NCBI GenBank assembly: GCA_027314595.1
Contig: DAHVAN010000450.1
Coordinates: forward strand, 1 to 53,202
Reading direction: 5' to 3'
From: Actinomycetota bacterium
Lineage (GTDB): Bacteria > Actinomycetota > Actinomycetes > Streptosporangiales > Streptosporangiaceae
DNA: 53,202 bases
Notes under the pieces: model-generated
Seen by the model: the letters and a program-made list of their open reading frames with translations, nothing else
The model's database searches: none
What the model was told of the DNA's origin: nothing
Shown here: positions 52,020 to 53,202 of the stretch, piece by piece
How positions within the stretch are numbered: position 1 is the stretch's first letter
Layout of the letters: every line of letters begins with the position of its first letter
Program-made: the position numbers and the translations under genes

Positions 52020-53202
52020 ATGGTGCACGAGAGTTGGCCATCGCCGCAGGCGCCCGGAGACGCCGGCCGCGCCGGGACGGCATCACCCGGCCCGCGTCCG
52101 CCGAAGCCGCGGCGACTGTCCCGCCGCCCGGTCTGGGCGGCAGCGGTGGCGGGCGCGTTCCTCGCGGGACTGGCGATCGGCCCGGTCTCGGCGAGCGCGC
52201 AAGCCGCCCACCCTGCCGCGAGCGGCACGGCGGCCCCGGTAGCCCAGGCGGCCTCGACGGCCCGCTTCCCCCATCTGGACCACATCTTCGTGATCATGAT
52301 GGAGAACTCCGCTTATACCCAGCTGCTGTCTCCCGGCAACTCCAGCACCCGCTACATCCAGCAACTGGCGAAGACCTACGGCCTCGCGACCGATTACTAC
52401 GGGGTCACTCACACCAGCCTGCCGAACTACGTCGCGGCCACCAGCGGGTCGAACTGGGGCTCCAACACCGACGACGACAGCCAGGCCCCGCTCTTCAACC
52501 ACGAGAACCTGGCCGACGAGCTCCAGGCGGCGCACGTCAGCTGGAAGGGCTACATGCAGTCGCTGCCCTACCCGGGCGACACCGTGAACATCTCGGCGAA
52601 CGGCCTCTACGTGCGCAAGCACGACCCGTTCCTGCTGTACCCGGACGTCTACAACAACCCCGTCCGGGCACGGAACGTGGTACCGCTCTCGCAGCTGCGG
52701 ACCGACCTGGCGACCGGGCACGTGCCGCAGTTCTCCTGGATCTCGCCGAACGTGTGCGACGACATGCACGGCGGGGCGAAGGCGTGCCCCTACGCGTCCT
52801 CTCCGACCTCGCCCGCTCAGGCCACGCTGTACGCCGACGGCAACGCGTTCATCAGGAAGTGGGTCGGCCTCATCACCCACAGCAGGGCCTGGCGGACCGG
52901 CCGCTCGGCCATCTTCATCACCTGGGACGAGGGCGCCTACAACGACAATCCCCCCTACCAGCCGCTCGACCTGGCAGGCGGCCCGGACTCGCCGATCCTG
53001 CCCGCCACGCCGGTCAACCCGGCGACCGGGGCCGGCGGTGACCTGGCCGGCGGGACCACCTACGGCGGCGGCCACGTCCCGATGATCGTCATCGCCCGCG
53101 GGGTGGGCCACAAGGTGGACGCCACCCCGGCCGACCACTACTCGCTGCTGCGGACCATCGAGGAGAACTGGGGGCTGCCGCTGCTCGGCAACGCCGGGGA
53201 CA
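52020..53202 (+). CDS. Secreted phosphoesterase / acid phosphatase family (PF04185-like), 3' end cut by window edge
   Basis: The frame from ATG 52020 (AGGAGG 10 nt upstream) stays open to the window end (394 codons). The N-terminus has a Tat-like signal region (RRLSRRPVWAAAVAGAFLAGLAIGPVSASAQA), then LDHIFVIMMENSAYTQLL with the family's MMEN catalytic start. THTSLPNYVAATSGSNWG, SWISPNVCDDMHGG and IFITWDEGAYNDNPP with the metal-binding Asp-Glu follow, then TTYGGGHVPMIVIARGV. LRTIEENWGLPLLG near the edge is normally close to the C-terminus. Probably releases phosphate from phosphoesters outside the cell. PHO-box-like sequence upstream fits phosphate control. Confidence 0.88.
   Translation, partial: MVHESWPSPQAPGDAGRAGTASPGPRPPKPRRLSRRPVWAAAVAGAFLAGLAIGPVSASAQAAHPAASGTAAPVAQAASTARFPHLDHIFVIMMENSAYTQLLSPGNSSTRYIQQLAKTYGLATDYYGVTHTSLPNYVAATSGSNWGSNTDDDSQAPLFNHENLADELQAAHVSWKGYMQSLPYPGDTVNISANGLYVRKHDPFLLYPDVYNNPVRARNVVPLSQLRTDLATGHVPQFSWISPNVCDDMHGGAKACPYASSPTSPAQATLYADGNAFIRKWVGLITHSRAWRTGRSAIFITWDEGAYNDNPPYQPLDLAGGPDSPILPATPVNPATGAGGDLAGGTTYGGGHVPMIVIARGVGHKVDATPADHYSLLRTIEENWGLPLLGNAGD

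Overview
The window is high-GC chromosomal DNA of an actinomycete (phylum Actinomycetota). The evidence is strong third-position GC bias, many GTG starts, a BldD regulator, a PASTA-domain kinase, a PimB-type mannosyltransferase and a qcrCAB-ctaE respiratory cluster. A PyrK/PyrD class 1B dihydroorotate dehydrogenase inside the pyr operon and a BldD with the c-di-GMP motif suggest a Streptosporangiales-like lineage rather than Mycobacterium. No species can be named from the sequence alone. Gene order from metF to qcrB largely follows the conserved actinobacterial block known in M. tuberculosis as roughly Rv2172c-Rv2196, with lineage-specific insertions.

Layout. 1-10.4 kb (minus): pyrR-pyrB-pyrC-carA-carB-pyrK-pyrD-pyrF, the complete UMP pathway operon except pyrE, with a PyrR-binding hairpin in its leader. 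10.4-12.4 kb: bldD (plus) with its promoter and a BldD-type operator, and a HEPN gene (minus) whose promoter contains a LexA/SOS-like box. 12.4-17.2 kb: GNAT, metF, an Rv2175c-like DNA-binding protein, an ArsR/SRPBCC pair and a ferredoxin reductase-like flavoprotein. 17.3-20.6 kb: pknL, then an aromatic amino-acid leader peptide/attenuator and a DAHP synthase. 20.6-31 kb: thiI, a small membrane ORF, a stand-alone Clp-N protein, an MFS exporter, hypotheticals, pfkA, a PlsC-type acyltransferase, an esterase and a metallophosphoesterase. 31-43 kb: acyl-CoA synthetase, pimB, an NlpC/P60 hydrolase, a DnaQ-like exonuclease, an Lrp/AsnC-type protein, trpD, a receiver-domain protein, ctaE and qcrCAB. 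43-50.2 kb: mug, DinB-like, patB, DUF2461, a DinB2-type polymerase, a LOG protein, an aldo/keto reductase and an SRPBCC protein, interleaved with gene remnants. 50.2-52 kb is decayed DNA. It is followed by a secreted phosphoesterase running off the right edge.

Themes. (1) At least fifteen genes have a TANNNT-like -10 box only 6-8 nt before the start codon and no useful Shine-Dalgarno, so leaderless mRNAs look common and fix several starts (metF, pfkA, the exonuclease, a 36-aa ORF). (2) A repeat family built of two TGCGCA-centred palindromes exactly 31 bp apart occurs three times in intergenic DNA. (3) Decay is concentrated at 45.8-47.1 kb and 50.2-51.6 kb: MMPL, MFS, GNAT and GT87 remnants. 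(4) Pathway control is readable in several places: PyrR hairpin for pyr, Trp/Phe leader for DAHP synthase, an operator for ArsR/SRPBCC, a possible PHO box for the phosphoesterase.
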